Shown: piece after piece, positions 53,140-61,569 of the stretch | Layout of the letters: every line of letters begins with the position of its first letter | Position numbering within the stretch: position 1 is the first letter of the stretch | Assembly: GCF_023078495.1 (NCBI RefSeq) | Contig: NZ_CP095742.1 | Coordinates: forward strand, 2,294,001 to 2,358,000 | From: Luteibacter aegosomatissinici | Lineage (GTDB): Bacteria; Pseudomonadota; Gammaproteobacteria; Xanthomonadales; Rhodanobacteraceae | Direction: 5' to 3' | Length of the DNA: 64,000 bases | The notes under the pieces: model-generated | The model's input: the letters and a program-made list of their open reading frames with translations, nothing else | What the model was told of the DNA's origin: nothing | Databases searched by the model: none | Made by a program: the position numbers and the translations under genes

Positions 53140-53235
53140 GTAGGAGCCCACCCTGTGGGCGACGCTGTTCGCGTAGGAGCAACAGGACCCGTTGCGTCGT
53201 CGCGAAAAGATGTCGCCCACAGGGTGGGCTCCTAC
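53140..53235. repeat. Perfect 24-bp inverted repeat
   Basis: Arms 53140-53163 and 53212-53235 are exact reverse complements, core GTAGGAGCCCACCCTGTGGG, around 48 bp that contain a further stem GCAAC/GTTGC. It begins 17 bp after the repressor gene and ends 2 bp before the YaeQ stop. It shares the GTAGGAGC start of the main repeat family but has a different body, so it is a second subtype. It probably ends both convergent transcripts. Confidence 0.88.
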
Positions 53236-53237
53236 GG

Positions 53238-53774
53238 TTATGTCAGGGGCGTTAGCTCGATGGGGATCACCGCATCACCGCTGATGACCTGCGCGTGACC
53301 GTCCTGCACCATGAACTGCAATTGCATGGTGCGTTCGGTGAGGGCAGCCAGCGCTTCGACGGTGGCGGGCGATACATCCACCACGGATACGTTCTTCGTA
53401 CGCGCCACGGCGGACGACATCTTCTTCCACCATGGCTCAACGGCGCGGCCGTTGTAGGTGTAAATAATCACACGCTTCGCACGGCCGGCAGCCCGGCGGA
53501 TCCGCTGCTCATCCGGCTGGCCGAGCTCGATCCACAGATCCACCTCGCCGGTAAGCTCCTTCCGCCACAGGTCCGGCTCGTCTTCCGAACTCAGGCCCTT
53601 GCCGAACACCAGCGCCTCATCGGCATTCAGGGCGAAGGCGAGCACCCGCACCATCATCCGCTCGTCGGTTTCCGACGGGTGCTGGGCGATAGTCAAGGCA
53701 TGGCCCTGGTAGTAGTGCCGGTCCATGTCGCTGACCTGCAGGTCGGCCTTGAAGACCGTGGATTTGAGAGCCAT
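53238..53774 (-). CDS. yaeQ: YaeQ-family protein
   Basis: The start MALKSTVFKADLQVSDMDRH gives 178 aa; the longer upstream frame runs into a palindromic repeat and is rejected. YaeQ signatures: ADLQVSDMDRHYYQ, LTIAQHPSETDERMMVRVLA, DLWIELGQPDEQRIRRAAGR and VIIYTYNGRAVEPWW. The family has a PD-(D/E)XK-nuclease-like fold and was found as a suppressor of RfaH loss in E. coli; the molecular function is unsettled. It is a single cytoplasmic gene. Confidence 0.93.
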   Translation of the reverse strand: MALKSTVFKADLQVSDMDRHYYQGHALTIAQHPSETDERMMVRVLAFALNADEALVFGKGLSSEDEPDLWRKELTGEVDLWIELGQPDEQRIRRAAGRAKRVIIYTYNGRAVEPWWKKMSSAVARTKNVSVVDVSPATVEALAALTERTMQLQFMVQDGHAQVISGDAVIPIELTPLT

Positions 53775-53826
53775 GGGTGGTTCTACCGAAAGATTAGCCG
53801 CCAAGCCTACACGACAAACGTGCCCC

Positions 53827-53896
53827 CTGTAGGTGCGCGCTTGCGCGCGATGGGGTCGCCGGCAAGCACCCATCGCGCGCAAGCGCGCTCCTACAG
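53827..53896. repeat. Dispersed palindromic repeat, paired copy
   Basis: Arms 53827-53854 and 53869-53896, 28 bp each with one mismatch, around a 14-nt spacer. Same structure as the copy at 28677-28746. It lies upstream of the YaeQ gene. Confidence 0.85.
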
Positions 53897-53966
53897 GGTC
53901 AGGTCCATACAATGTCTAGACGGGGCGGCGCCTTACCATGGCCGGGTCTACCCAAGGGGCCCCACC

Positions 53967-54410
53967 ATGAGCTATCCACCCGCACCACGTCGTTCCGCCG
54001 TGGCCAATGCCATTTATGGCCTGCTGAATCCCATCCCGTTTGGCTTCTTCGTCGCCGCGCTCGTCTTCGACATCATGTATGCGAAGAGCGGCACCATCCT
54101 GTGGGCGAAAGGCGCGGCCTGGCTGGTCTCGATCGGCCTGGTATTCGCGATCATTCCCCGGCTGGTGAACCTGACCCAGGTCTGGATCACGTCGCGCCGG
54201 ATCAGCACCGGTGCGGATCACGTCGATTTCTGGCTGAACTTCGTGGCCATCATTGCCGCGATCTTCAACGCCTTCGTCCATAGCCGCGATGCCTACGCGA
54301 TCATCCCCGGCGGCGTATGGCTGTCGGCCCTTACCGTGGCGCTCATTGCCATCGGCCACATCATCATCGCCGTGCGCTACTCCGCGGACCGGGAGTGGAT
54401 CCATGGCTAA
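53967..54410 (+). CDS. DUF2231-type small membrane protein
   Basis: A 147-aa protein with an AAGGGGC leader site. Four hydrophobic segments (PIPFGFFVAALVFDIMY; AAWLVSIGLVFAIIP; LNFVAIIAAIFNAFV; LSALTVALIAIGHIIIAV). The start of the form PRRSAVANAIYGLLNPIPFG fits DUF2231, a family of four-helix membrane proteins often paired with dehydrogenase genes. It overlaps the following sorbosone-dehydrogenase-like gene by 8 bp, so the pair is one operon. A role in electron transfer to or from that enzyme is possible but not shown. Confidence 0.75.
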   Translation: MSYPPAPRRSAVANAIYGLLNPIPFGFFVAALVFDIMYAKSGTILWAKGAAWLVSIGLVFAIIPRLVNLTQVWITSRRISTGADHVDFWLNFVAIIAAIFNAFVHSRDAYAIIPGGVWLSALTVALIAIGHIIIAVRYSADREWIHG

Positions 54411-55716
54411 GCATCTCTACCGCAGCGCGCTGGCCATGGCCTGCGTGGCGCTGCTCGGCGCCTGCAGTGAAAAGGCCTCGCTGGATGCCTCCCAGCAATC
54501 CGGCGGCGACCCGACGCTGCCCAAGGCGCAGCGCTTTCTTGTTCCGCCCATGCAGGTACCTGATTTCGCCGGCTGGCAGAACGGCGCCATGCCTACGGTG
54601 GCGCCGGGCCTGAAGATCGAGAAGATCGCCGGCGACCTGAAGCACCCGCGTCAGTTGCTCACGCTGCCCAATGGCGATGTGCTTGTCGTCGAATCGAATG
54701 GCCCGGGCGAAGAAGCCCTGACCACGCCGAAGCAGCTCATCGCGGGCATCGTGAAGAACCAGTCGGGCAAGGGCGCCAAGGGTGGCAACCGCATCACCCT
54801 GCTGCGCAAGGGCAGCGGTAGTGGTGAGTGGGAGAAACACACCTTCATCGAGAACCTGCATTCGCCGTTTGGCGTGCAGCTGATCGGCAATACGCTGTAT
54901 GTCGCCAACACCGATGCCATCGTGAAGTTTCCCTACGAGGAAGGCCAGACGGAGATCAAAACGCCGGGCGTGGAATTCACCGACCTGCCTTCCACCGTGA
55001 ACCACCACTGGACCAAGGCGCTGCAGGCGAACGCGGACGGGACCAAGCTGTACGTCGGTGTCGGTTCGAACAGCAACATCACCGAGAACGGCATGGAAGT
55101 GGAGTACCGCCGTGCCGACGTGCTTGAGGTGGATGTCGCGTCCGGCGGCAGCCGCATCTACGCGTCGGGCATCCGCAACCCCACGGGGCTGCAGTGGGAT
55201 GCGACCACGAACAAGCTCTGGGCCATCGCCAACGAGCGCGACGAGATCGGTGCGGACCTGGTGCCCGATTACATGACCACGGTGACCGAGGGTGCCTTCT
55301 ACGGCTGGCCCTACGGCTACTACGGCCAGAACGTGGATACCCGCGTGATGCCGCAGCGCCCGGATATGGTGGCCAAGGCGATCAAGCCCGATTACGCGCT
55401 GGGCTCGCATGTCGCGGCGCTGGGCCTGCTTCTGTCGCAGAAGAATGCGCTACCGGCCCAGTATCAGAACGGCGCCTTCGTTAGCGAGCACGGTAGCTGG
55501 GATCGTTCGCCGCTAAGTGGCTATGCCGTGGTGTTCGTCGCCTTCCAGGATGGCAAGCCGGTCGGTAAGCCCGAAACGCTGGTGAGCGGTTTCTACTCGA
55601 AGGACGAGAAGCTGCTTTACGGCGCGCCGGTCGGCGTGGTGTTCGACAAGGATGGCGCGCTGCTGATTGCCGATGACGTGGGCAATACGGTGTGGCGCGT
55701 GACCGCCGCGCAGTAA
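54403..55716 (+). CDS. Sorbosone/glucose dehydrogenase-like lipoprotein (beta-propeller)
   Basis: A 437-aa protein with lipobox (AMACVALLGACSEKAS, Cys21). The mature part is a six-blade propeller of the GSDH/PQQ-dependent sugar dehydrogenase fold: DLKHPRQLLTLPNGDVLVVE, IENLHSPFGVQLIGNTLYVA, YASGIRNPTGLQWDATTNKL, AIANERDEIGADLVPDYMT and VSEHGSWDRSPLSGYAVVFV. Residues such as NER-D and HGSWDR are typical of L-sorbosone dehydrogenase-like proteins. It is probably periplasmic-facing. Whether PQQ is bound is unknown; no PQQ genes are nearby. Confidence 0.88.
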   Translation: MAKHLYRSALAMACVALLGACSEKASLDASQQSGGDPTLPKAQRFLVPPMQVPDFAGWQNGAMPTVAPGLKIEKIAGDLKHPRQLLTLPNGDVLVVESNGPGEEALTTPKQLIAGIVKNQSGKGAKGGNRITLLRKGSGSGEWEKHTFIENLHSPFGVQLIGNTLYVANTDAIVKFPYEEGQTEIKTPGVEFTDLPSTVNHHWTKALQANADGTKLYVGVGSNSNITENGMEVEYRRADVLEVDVASGGSRIYASGIRNPTGLQWDATTNKLWAIANERDEIGADLVPDYMTTVTEGAFYGWPYGYYGQNVDTRVMPQRPDMVAKAIKPDYALGSHVAALGLLLSQKNALPAQYQNGAFVSEHGSWDRSPLSGYAVVFVAFQDGKPVGKPETLVSGFYSKDEKLLYGAPVGVVFDKDGALLIADDVGNTVWRVTAAQ

Positions 55717-55818
55717 CCTGCCGGAACGGCACGGTAGGGCTGGCGTTGGCTGGCCTTGCCGTGGCGGGTTGGTTAGTCTCCGGTGGCGGGCGTGCGCTCG
55801 CCACGCGGAGACCGGGGT

Positions 55819-57285
55819 ATGCGTAGAGCGTTCGTATTATTGGCCTGGATGGCGCTTGCGCTTGTCTCCATGGCTACCGCCGCCTCGACGCGTTCCGCCG
55901 AAGCCCCTGCGATAACTATCGGCTCGTCGACTGTTACGCTCAATGGCCCCTGGCGCTTCCATGTGGGCGACGATGCACGCTGGGCATCGCAGGATTACGA
56001 CGATAGCGATTGGGAAACCGTGGATCTCACGCCCGCGCCAGGCGCGCACGACGGCGATGTGGGCTTGCCGGGTTACGTCACGGGCTGGAGCCAGCGCGGG
56101 CACGCAGGGTACACCGGGTATGCGTGGTACCGCTTGCGCGTGATGGTTGACGGGCAGGGTGGGAGGCCGCTCGCACTCGCTGGCCCGACACTCCTTGATT
56201 CAACCTACGAACTCTACGTTGATGGGCGGCTGGCGGGTGGTCCGGGGGATTTCTCTGGCGGGAAGGCTACGGTCTATAGCGTGCGGCCGTCCGTTTATCC
56301 GTTGCCGCAAACGTCGGGACCTGGCACGCGGACGTATCAGTTGGCGCTGCGTGTCTGGATGGATCCGCTGGATGCGGGTGATGAGAGTGGTGGGATCCAT
56401 GTGGCGCCCGCGATCGGGTCGGCTGCGGCTATCGATGCGCTGTATCGCGCGCAGTGGCGGCGGACGTTTTATGGGTATGTGGTGGATGCGCTGGAGCCGC
56501 TGGCCTTCGTTGTGCTGGCTGTCGTGGCGGTGTCGGGCTATCGCGCGCGAGCGCGCTCCTGCAGGGGGCTTGGGAACGGCGGCGCGGGCGATGGGGCTGC
56601 GCTCGTTACCGATGCGTCGCGGCACATCGGCGGTGGGGCCGGTACCGCCGATGGAGGCGGCCGAATCGTTGACCGGGGCGGTGGCAGCGTCGACGGGGTT
56701 GGCCGCTACGTGTGGTTGGCCATCGCACTGGTGCTGCTCGCGCTGCTGCGTGTGAACCAGGTGCTGTTCTACTGGACGCCATTCTGGAGTTTGCGCAACT
56801 ACGATATGGCGGTGACGGTGGTGCTCCGTCCGCTGGTGTTGGGTGCGTGGGTACTGGCCTGGGTGGCGTGGTTTCGCGTGGATGGGGTCGCTTGGCTTCG
56901 CCTGGGGTGGCTGCGTCCGGTCGTCGGCTTGCTTACCTTGCTCTACATCCTCACCGCATTCGCGGGGCGGCCGTGGATCATGCCCGACACGTCGGCGACC
57001 ACAGGGTCCATCATCACCGCCGTGCGCCTCGCGTTCGCCGCACTCTACGTGTGGGCCATCATCGCCGGCCTTCTTCGTGACCGCGGCGTGTCGTCGTGGC
57101 TCGCCGCCTTAGCCGCCGTACTCGTCGGCATCGGCCTGTTCGCCACGGAACTTAACGCCCTCGGCATCCCAGGCATCTGGTTCCCCTTCGGTGTGGGCGT
57201 CGCACGCGGCCAATACGCCTACGCCGCCTTCATTGCGACGCTGTTCGCCATACTGGCCACGCAACGACGCCCCCGCACTCGGTAG
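55819..57285 (+). CDS. Membrane protein with periplasmic jelly-roll domain, carrying palindromic repeats
   Basis: 488 aa; GGAG lies 8 bases before the ATG. Signal peptide (RRAFVLLAWMALALVSMATA), a galactose-binding-like beta domain at about 30-205 (GPWRFHVGDDARWASQDYDD; RLRVMVDGQGGRPLALAG; YELYVDGRLAGG), then about seven membrane helices, as in 7TMR-DISM sensors. No output domain follows. A palindromic repeat is embedded at 56539-56567, encoding YRARARSCRG after the first helix, followed by a Gly-rich loop of about 50 residues. A second repeat supplies the TAG stop (57283-57285). The C-terminus may therefore be truncated. Confidence 0.8.
   Translation: MRRAFVLLAWMALALVSMATAASTRSAEAPAITIGSSTVTLNGPWRFHVGDDARWASQDYDDSDWETVDLTPAPGAHDGDVGLPGYVTGWSQRGHAGYTGYAWYRLRVMVDGQGGRPLALAGPTLLDSTYELYVDGRLAGGPGDFSGGKATVYSVRPSVYPLPQTSGPGTRTYQLALRVWMDPLDAGDESGGIHVAPAIGSAAAIDALYRAQWRRTFYGYVVDALEPLAFVVLAVVAVSGYRARARSCRGLGNGGAGDGAALVTDASRHIGGGAGTADGGGRIVDRGGGSVDGVGRYVWLAIALVLLALLRVNQVLFYWTPFWSLRNYDMAVTVVLRPLVLGAWVLAWVAWFRVDGVAWLRLGWLRPVVGLLTLLYILTAFAGRPWIMPDTSATTGSIITAVRLAFAALYVWAIIAGLLRDRGVSSWLAALAAVLVGIGLFATELNALGIPGIWFPFGVGVARGQYAYAAFIATLFAILATQRRPRTR
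56539..56567. repeat. Palindromic repeat inside a reading frame
   Basis: Same core as the intergenic copies (CGCGCGCGAGCGCGCTCCTG, then CAGG) and in frame, encoding an Arg-rich peptide in a loop of the membrane protein. Confidence 0.85.
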
Positions 57286-57303
57286 GAGCGCGCTTGCGCG
57301 CGA
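57282..57303. repeat. Palindromic repeat providing a stop codon
   Basis: GTAGGAGCGCGCTTGCGCGC at 57282-57301; its TAG (57283-57285) is the stop of the preceding gene. Confidence 0.85.
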
Positions 57304-57315
57304 AAGGTGCTCGCG

Positions 57316-57975
57316 TCATCCCCCCACCCACCGCCAAAAATCCCCCGCCATCTCCGCCCCCAACACATGCTCCGTCGGGTAAAGCCGCACATCGTGCGCC
57401 ACCTCCAGCTGCTCGAGGAGCTTGCGCGATCGCTCCGCCCAGGCTACGGGCAGCTTCTGATCAAACCGCCCATGTCCGACGAAGCCTCGCGTTGACCGCA
57501 ACGAAGCATGCGGTGCGATCAATGGCGCAATCTCCGGAAGAATGCGGCCGGCAAGAATGGCGAACGAAGCGGTCGTTGTGGGTGAGGTCAGCGCCACGCT
57601 CGCGCTCATGATCCCGCCCTGGCTGAAACCGGCAACGGTCGTCGCGCCGGCCGCGGGCTGCAGTTCGGCACGCAGTTGATCCATGGTCGCGATCAGCAAC
57701 TGCCTGGACCGCTCCGCCTCTTCAGGCATGATGCGTGGGCCTTGTGGCGTAAACGACACACGAAACCACGCGAACTGGCCGGGCCCGATCACCAACGGTC
57801 CCCGCACCAAGGCGACCGCCATATCGCCGGGCGCCTGCTCGGCCAGGGTGGCAAGGTTGCCTTCGTTGCCGCCCACGCCATGGAGCATTACCAGCAGCCG
57901 CTTCGCGCCTTCCGGTACGTGCAGGCGTAGCGCGAGAGGGTAACGGCCCTCGATCAACGTATCGAATTGGCTCAT
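57316..57975 (-). CDS. Alpha/beta hydrolase, phospholipase/carboxylesterase type
   Basis: The start MSQFDTLIEGRYPLALRLHV (ATGA overlap with the upstream gene) gives 219 aa. The nucleophile is in VAGFSQGGIMSASVAL (GxSxG), with the oxyanion segment MLHGVGGNEGNLATL, and the catalytic Asp/His expected in GHGRFDQKLPVAWA and TEHVLGAEM. The family is abhydrolase_2, carboxylesterases with a preference for short-chain esters or lysophospholipids. It is co-transcribed with a ring-cleavage-type dioxygenase, a frequent pair in proteobacteria. Cytoplasmic. Confidence 0.88.
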   Translation of the reverse strand: MSQFDTLIEGRYPLALRLHVPEGAKRLLVMLHGVGGNEGNLATLAEQAPGDMAVALVRGPLVIGPGQFAWFRVSFTPQGPRIMPEEAERSRQLLIATMDQLRAELQPAAGATTVAGFSQGGIMSASVALTSPTTTASFAILAGRILPEIAPLIAPHASLRSTRGFVGHGRFDQKLPVAWAERSRKLLEQLEVAHDVRLYPTEHVLGAEMAGDFWRWVGG

Positions 57976-58751
57976 GCGACACCCCACGCGTATGAGTCCA
58001 TGGACAGCACGCCATACGTCATGCCGCCGGGCACCAGCGAAGGCTTGTCGTCATCGCTGCTTGCGCCCATGGCAACGAGCAGCGGCAGGTAGTGTTCTTC
58101 CGTGGGGTGGGCACGCTCGGCAGCCGGGGCGATCTGGCGATAGTCAACGAGGGCCTGCTCGTCACGGGCCAGCACGGCGCGCGTTGCCCACTCGGCAAAC
58201 GCCGCGGCGTACGGCACCGAATCGCTCGTGCGCTGAATCTCGTAGAGGTTGTGCGTGAGGCTGCCAGAGCCAACCACGAGCACGCCGCGCTCGCGCAACG
58301 GGCGCAGCGCCTTGCCCAGCGCCAATGCACCACGGGTGTCGAGGTCGGCTGGCATGGCCAACTGAAACACCGGGATGTCGGCGTTGGGCAGGAGGAACCG
58401 CAGCGGCACCCACGCGCCGTGGTCGTACGGTCGAGCGGCATCTTCGGTGACCGTGAGGCCCGCGGCGCGCAGGACCTCGGCCGTTTCGCGCGCCACGTCC
58501 GGTGCACCCGGCGCCGGGTATTGCAGCCGGTAGAGCGGCTCAGGGAAGCCGCCAAAGTCGTGCAGCGTCGCGGGCCGCTCGCCGGTCATCACGCGCAGCC
58601 CCGGCGCCTGCCAATGCGGCGAAACCACCAGCACTGCACGAATGCCTTCCAGATGCGCGCCAATCCGCTGCAGGTTCGGGCCAAGCACGCCCGGGTCCAG
58701 CGCAAACGTAGGCGCCCCATGCGAAATAAACAGAACAGGTGCCAATGACAT
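57972..58751 (-). CDS. 4,5-DOPA dioxygenase extradiol-like protein (YgiD type)
   Basis: The start MSLAPVLFISHGAPTFALDP at 58749-58751 gives 259 aa; a longer upstream frame is arginine-rich and excluded. LigB-fold, single-domain extradiol dioxygenase: SHGAPT near residue 10, SPHWQAPG near 45, DHGAWVPLRFLLPNADIPVF and GSGSLTHNLYEI carry the metal-binding histidines. E. coli YgiD cleaves L-DOPA. A LysR gene is divergent and the operator between them (58864-58882) probably controls this operon. Confidence 0.9.
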   Translation of the reverse strand: MSLAPVLFISHGAPTFALDPGVLGPNLQRIGAHLEGIRAVLVVSPHWQAPGLRVMTGERPATLHDFGGFPEPLYRLQYPAPGAPDVARETAEVLRAAGLTVTEDAARPYDHGAWVPLRFLLPNADIPVFQLAMPADLDTRGALALGKALRPLRERGVLVVGSGSLTHNLYEIQRTSDSVPYAAAFAEWATRAVLARDEQALVDYRQIAPAAERAHPTEEHYLPLLVAMGASSDDDKPSLVPGGMTYGVLSMDSYAWGVA

Positions 58752-58772
58752 GACCAACCCTCCATCAAAGAC

Positions 58773-58798
58773 GTGTAGGAGCGCGCTTGCGCGCGATG
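58773..58798. repeat. Dispersed palindromic repeat, single arm
   Basis: GTGTAGGAGCGCGCTTGCGC followed by GCGATG, 22 bp upstream of the dioxygenase start and inside the divergent promoter gap. Confidence 0.8.
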
Positions 58799-58863
58799 CT
58801 CCACCCATGACCTCAATGTATTGGTTCCAAGGAGAGTGATAAATGGCAAGATAAGAAACCAAC

Positions 58864-58882
58864 TGTCTCGCCGTGTGAGACA
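58864..58882. promoter_or_regulatory. Candidate LysR operator TGTCTC-N7-GAGACA
   Basis: Perfect 6-bp inverted arms (TGTCTC 58864-58869, GAGACA 58877-58882) in the 160-bp divergent gap, 29 bp upstream of the LysR start. It is the classical T-N11-A layout. Confidence 0.55.
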
Positions 58883-58911
58883 CTGGATTCGACCCCAAAG
58901 GACACCCGCCC

Positions 58912-59805
58912 ATGGACAAAGTCCAGGAAATGACCAGCTTCGTCGCCGTCGTCGATGCGGGCAGCTTCGTCGGTGCTGCCGAGGCCATCGGTGCAACCAA
59001 GGCGGCGATCTCACGCCATGTGGCCGACCTGGAGCGCCGCCTGGGCGTCCGCTTGCTGCACCGGACCACCCGCCGCCTGTCGCTCACCGAGGAAGGGCGC
59101 ACCTTCTACAGCCGCTCGCGTGAGCTGCTGGCCGGCATCGCCGAGGCCGAGGCCGAGCTCAGTGCGAGCAGCACCGAACCCACCGGTCTCCTGCGCATCA
59201 CGGCACCCCTTACGTTTGGCGTGCTGCACCTGGCGCCGCTATGGGCTCGCTTCACGGCGGAGCACGCGCAGGTATCGCTCGACATCACCTTGTCCGATCG
59301 CGTCGTGGACCTGGTGGAGGAGGGCTTTGACCTGGCCGTGCGCATCTCGCGTTTGCCGAACTCCACGCTGGTGAGTCGGCAGTTAGGTGTGACCCGGATG
59401 TTGCTGTGCGCATCGCCGGCGTATCTCGCGACGCATGGCACGCCGCGCACGCCCGCCGAACTCGCCACACACGCAGTGCTGGCGTACAGCTACTGGCCCG
59501 ACGACTGGCAGTTCACCACCGCCGACGGGCGCATTGAGCGCGTCACGGTGAAACCCTTCATGCGCAGCAATAATGGCGATACCTCACGCGTGGCGGCGCT
59601 GGCAGGGCAAGGCATCACGCTACAGCCGGATTTCATCGTGGGCGATGATGTTCGTGAAGGGCGCCTTGTCCACCTGCTGCCCACGCACGATGCGGGGACG
59701 ATTGGCATCCACGCGGTGTACGCCTCGCGCAAACACCTGCCGGTGAAGGTACGGCGCATGGTCGATTTCCTGGCAGAAGCCTTCGATGGGGTTCGCTGGA
59801 GCTAG
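58912..59805 (+). CDS. LysR-family transcriptional regulator
   Basis: A 297-aa regulator. Winged helix at the start (MDKVQEMTSFVAVVDAGSFV; AIGATKAAISRHVADLERRL) followed by the effector domain (LRITAPLTFGVLHLAPLWAR; VVDLVEEGFDLAVRISRLPN). It probably controls the divergent dioxygenase/esterase operon through the TGTCTC palindrome. Its last 4 bases overlap the convergent EamA gene. Belongs to the CrgA/DsdC-like group; the inducer is unknown, an aromatic is plausible. Confidence 0.9.
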   Translation: MDKVQEMTSFVAVVDAGSFVGAAEAIGATKAAISRHVADLERRLGVRLLHRTTRRLSLTEEGRTFYSRSRELLAGIAEAEAELSASSTEPTGLLRITAPLTFGVLHLAPLWARFTAEHAQVSLDITLSDRVVDLVEEGFDLAVRISRLPNSTLVSRQLGVTRMLLCASPAYLATHGTPRTPAELATHAVLAYSYWPDDWQFTTADGRIERVTVKPFMRSNNGDTSRVAALAGQGITLQPDFIVGDDVREGRLVHLLPTHDAGTIGIHAVYASRKHLPVKVRRMVDFLAEAFDGVRWS

Positions 59806-60686
59806 GCCCGGCGACGCAGCGTCACACCGCTGACCGCGAGGAGCCCGGCCACGATGAAGGCCATGCCCAGCCATTCGCTGGGCTTGGGCGTTTCACCGAG
59901 TACGGCCCACGCCATCAGCACGCTCAGTACGGGCACGCCCAACGATGACACCGACGCGACCGCGGTCGGGAGCCTGCGCACCACTAGCAGCCACAACGTC
60001 CACGCCAGGCTGGTAGCCAGGATGACGGAGTAGGCGAGGCCTGCAATGAACGCCGGGGTCCAGTCGATGGCGCGCTGCGGAATGACAAAGGCGACGATCG
60101 CCAGCCCAGCCGCACCGAACGCCATCTGCCACGCGGTAAAGGTGAGCGGATCGGGCTGGTGGCGCTGGAACATGCGCTTGCTGGTGACGGTGCCGAGTGC
60201 CCAACACATGCCGCCCACCAGGGCCATGAGCGTGCTGGCGGGGTTGCCGAGGCCGTGCCACGGGGCGATGACGCAGGTGAGGCCGATCGCAGCGAGGCCG
60301 AGTCCCAGCCAGTGCCTTGGTAGCGGCCGTTCGCCGAGCAGCGCCCAGGCAAGCAGTACGGCCCAGAACGGCATGGCGTAGGCCAGCAGCACGACGTGGC
60401 CCGTGCCGCCGGAGGTGAGTGCCATCTGCCCCAGTCCCTGGAACGCCGCCGTTTGCGCCAGGCCGGTGACGATGGTGCCACCGAGCGGCGGCGGGGCGAG
60501 TGGACGCCGCATCACCACCAGCACGACGAACAACAGCACGGCGCCGATGCTGTAGCGCAAGGCGGAAAAATCGAACGGCCCGGCGTAGCGAAGCACCAGC
60601 TTCATCACGATCCAGCTGAATGCCCATATGACGACCGTGGCGCCCAACGCGACCACCGCGCCCGCCGATGCCTTGCCTTCGTTCAT
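59802..60686 (-). CDS. EamA-family (DMT) transporter
   Basis: A 294-aa protein with ten hydrophobic helices in two EamA repeats (about 10-140 and 155-285), e.g. VVALGATVVIWAFSWIVMKL, VVLLAYAMPFWAVLLAWALL and GVPVLSVLMAWAVLGETPKP, the last being the family's typical segment before helix 9. These inner-membrane proteins export amino acids or metabolites. No partner enzyme is adjacent. It lies 32 bp downstream of the LysR gene at 60719 on the same strand and may share its transcript. Confidence 0.9.
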   Translation of the reverse strand: MNEGKASAGAVVALGATVVIWAFSWIVMKLVLRYAGPFDFSALRYSIGAVLLFVVLVVMRRPLAPPPLGGTIVTGLAQTAAFQGLGQMALTSGGTGHVVLLAYAMPFWAVLLAWALLGERPLPRHWLGLGLAAIGLTCVIAPWHGLGNPASTLMALVGGMCWALGTVTSKRMFQRHQPDPLTFTAWQMAFGAAGLAIVAFVIPQRAIDWTPAFIAGLAYSVILATSLAWTLWLLVVRRLPTAVASVSSLGVPVLSVLMAWAVLGETPKPSEWLGMAFIVAGLLAVSGVTLRRRA

Positions 60687-60718
60687 GCCCGTCCGCTACA
60701 CCACGTCAAACGGACATC

Positions 60719-61567
60719 TTACAGATTGCCGGCGGCATCGATCAGCACATGCTCCAGCGCTGTCATGGCAGGCGTCGGTGCACGTTGCCGGTCGATGACG
60801 TATTCCATGACGCCGAGATCGGGCAGGTCGCGTTCGAGCTTTACGATCCCCGCGGGGATGGCGTAGCCGGTGAACGCGCCGATGCCCAGTCCGGCTTCCA
60901 CGGCCGCCTGGATCACCATGACGCTGCTGCTGACCACGGCGAGGCGATAGGAAATTTTCGCGCTGTCGAGTGCTGCAAAGATGCGCTCCCGGGTGATGCT
61001 CGGCGGCGGATGCAAGGCCAGCGGAAGCGGTGATTGGGTATCGCGCAGGGGTGTATTCGCACTGCCGCACCAATACAGCGGTTCGGAGCGCACCAGCGTT
61101 CCGCGGCCGCTGCCTTGCAGGCGTTTGGCGAAGACCAGATCGTGCTTGCCTTCATCGAGCTCGCGAAACAGATCGCCGCTCAACCCCGTCTTGATGGCCA
61201 GGTCGACAGCAGGGTTGCGTCTTATGAAGCTCGCCAGTGCTGCTGCGAGCCGTGACGAGGCGAAATCCTCCGGCAGCCCCAGGCGCACCGTTCCATCCAG
61301 CGGTGGCCCACACACGGCGGTCATCGCTTCGTCCATTAGCTGGAGGATGCGCAATGCGTAATGTTGCAGGGCTTCGCCCGATGGGGAGAGACGCACATTG
61401 CGGGTATCCCGCTCGAACAGCGGTGAACCGGTCAGGTCTTCCAGCCGCCGCACATGCTGGCTGATGGTCGATTGCGACAGGCACAGCTCCTCGGCCGCCG
61501 CGGTAAACCCGCCGCTTTGCGCGACAACGACGAAGGTGCGGAGCAATTCGGTCGGTAGCGGGCGCAT
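60719..61567 (-). CDS. LysR-family transcriptional regulator
   Basis: A 282-aa regulator. DNA-binding domain PLPTELLRTFVVVAQSGGFT and LCLSQSTISQHVRRLEDLTG; effector domain beginning GTVRLGLPEDFASSRLAAAL. The subgroup with IRRNPAVDLAIKTGLS is close to LrhA/HexA-like proteins. It is divergent from the alpha/beta hydrolase gene. The palindrome GGATT-N7-AATCC sits immediately upstream of its start, suggesting autoregulation. Confidence 0.9.
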   Translation of the reverse strand: MRPLPTELLRTFVVVAQSGGFTAAAEELCLSQSTISQHVRRLEDLTGSPLFERDTRNVRLSPSGEALQHYALRILQLMDEAMTAVCGPPLDGTVRLGLPEDFASSRLAAALASFIRRNPAVDLAIKTGLSGDLFRELDEGKHDLVFAKRLQGSGRGTLVRSEPLYWCGSANTPLRDTQSPLPLALHPPPSITRERIFAALDSAKISYRLAVVSSSVMVIQAAVEAGLGIGAFTGYAIPAGIVKLERDLPDLGVMEYVIDRQRAPTPAMTALEHVLIDAAGNL

Positions 61568-61569
61568 TG

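Noticed and set aside
53827-53896. Paired palindromes as a CRISPR array
   Set aside because: Only two inverted arms with one spacer, dispersed elsewhere as REP-like copies; no regular direct repeats and no cas genes.
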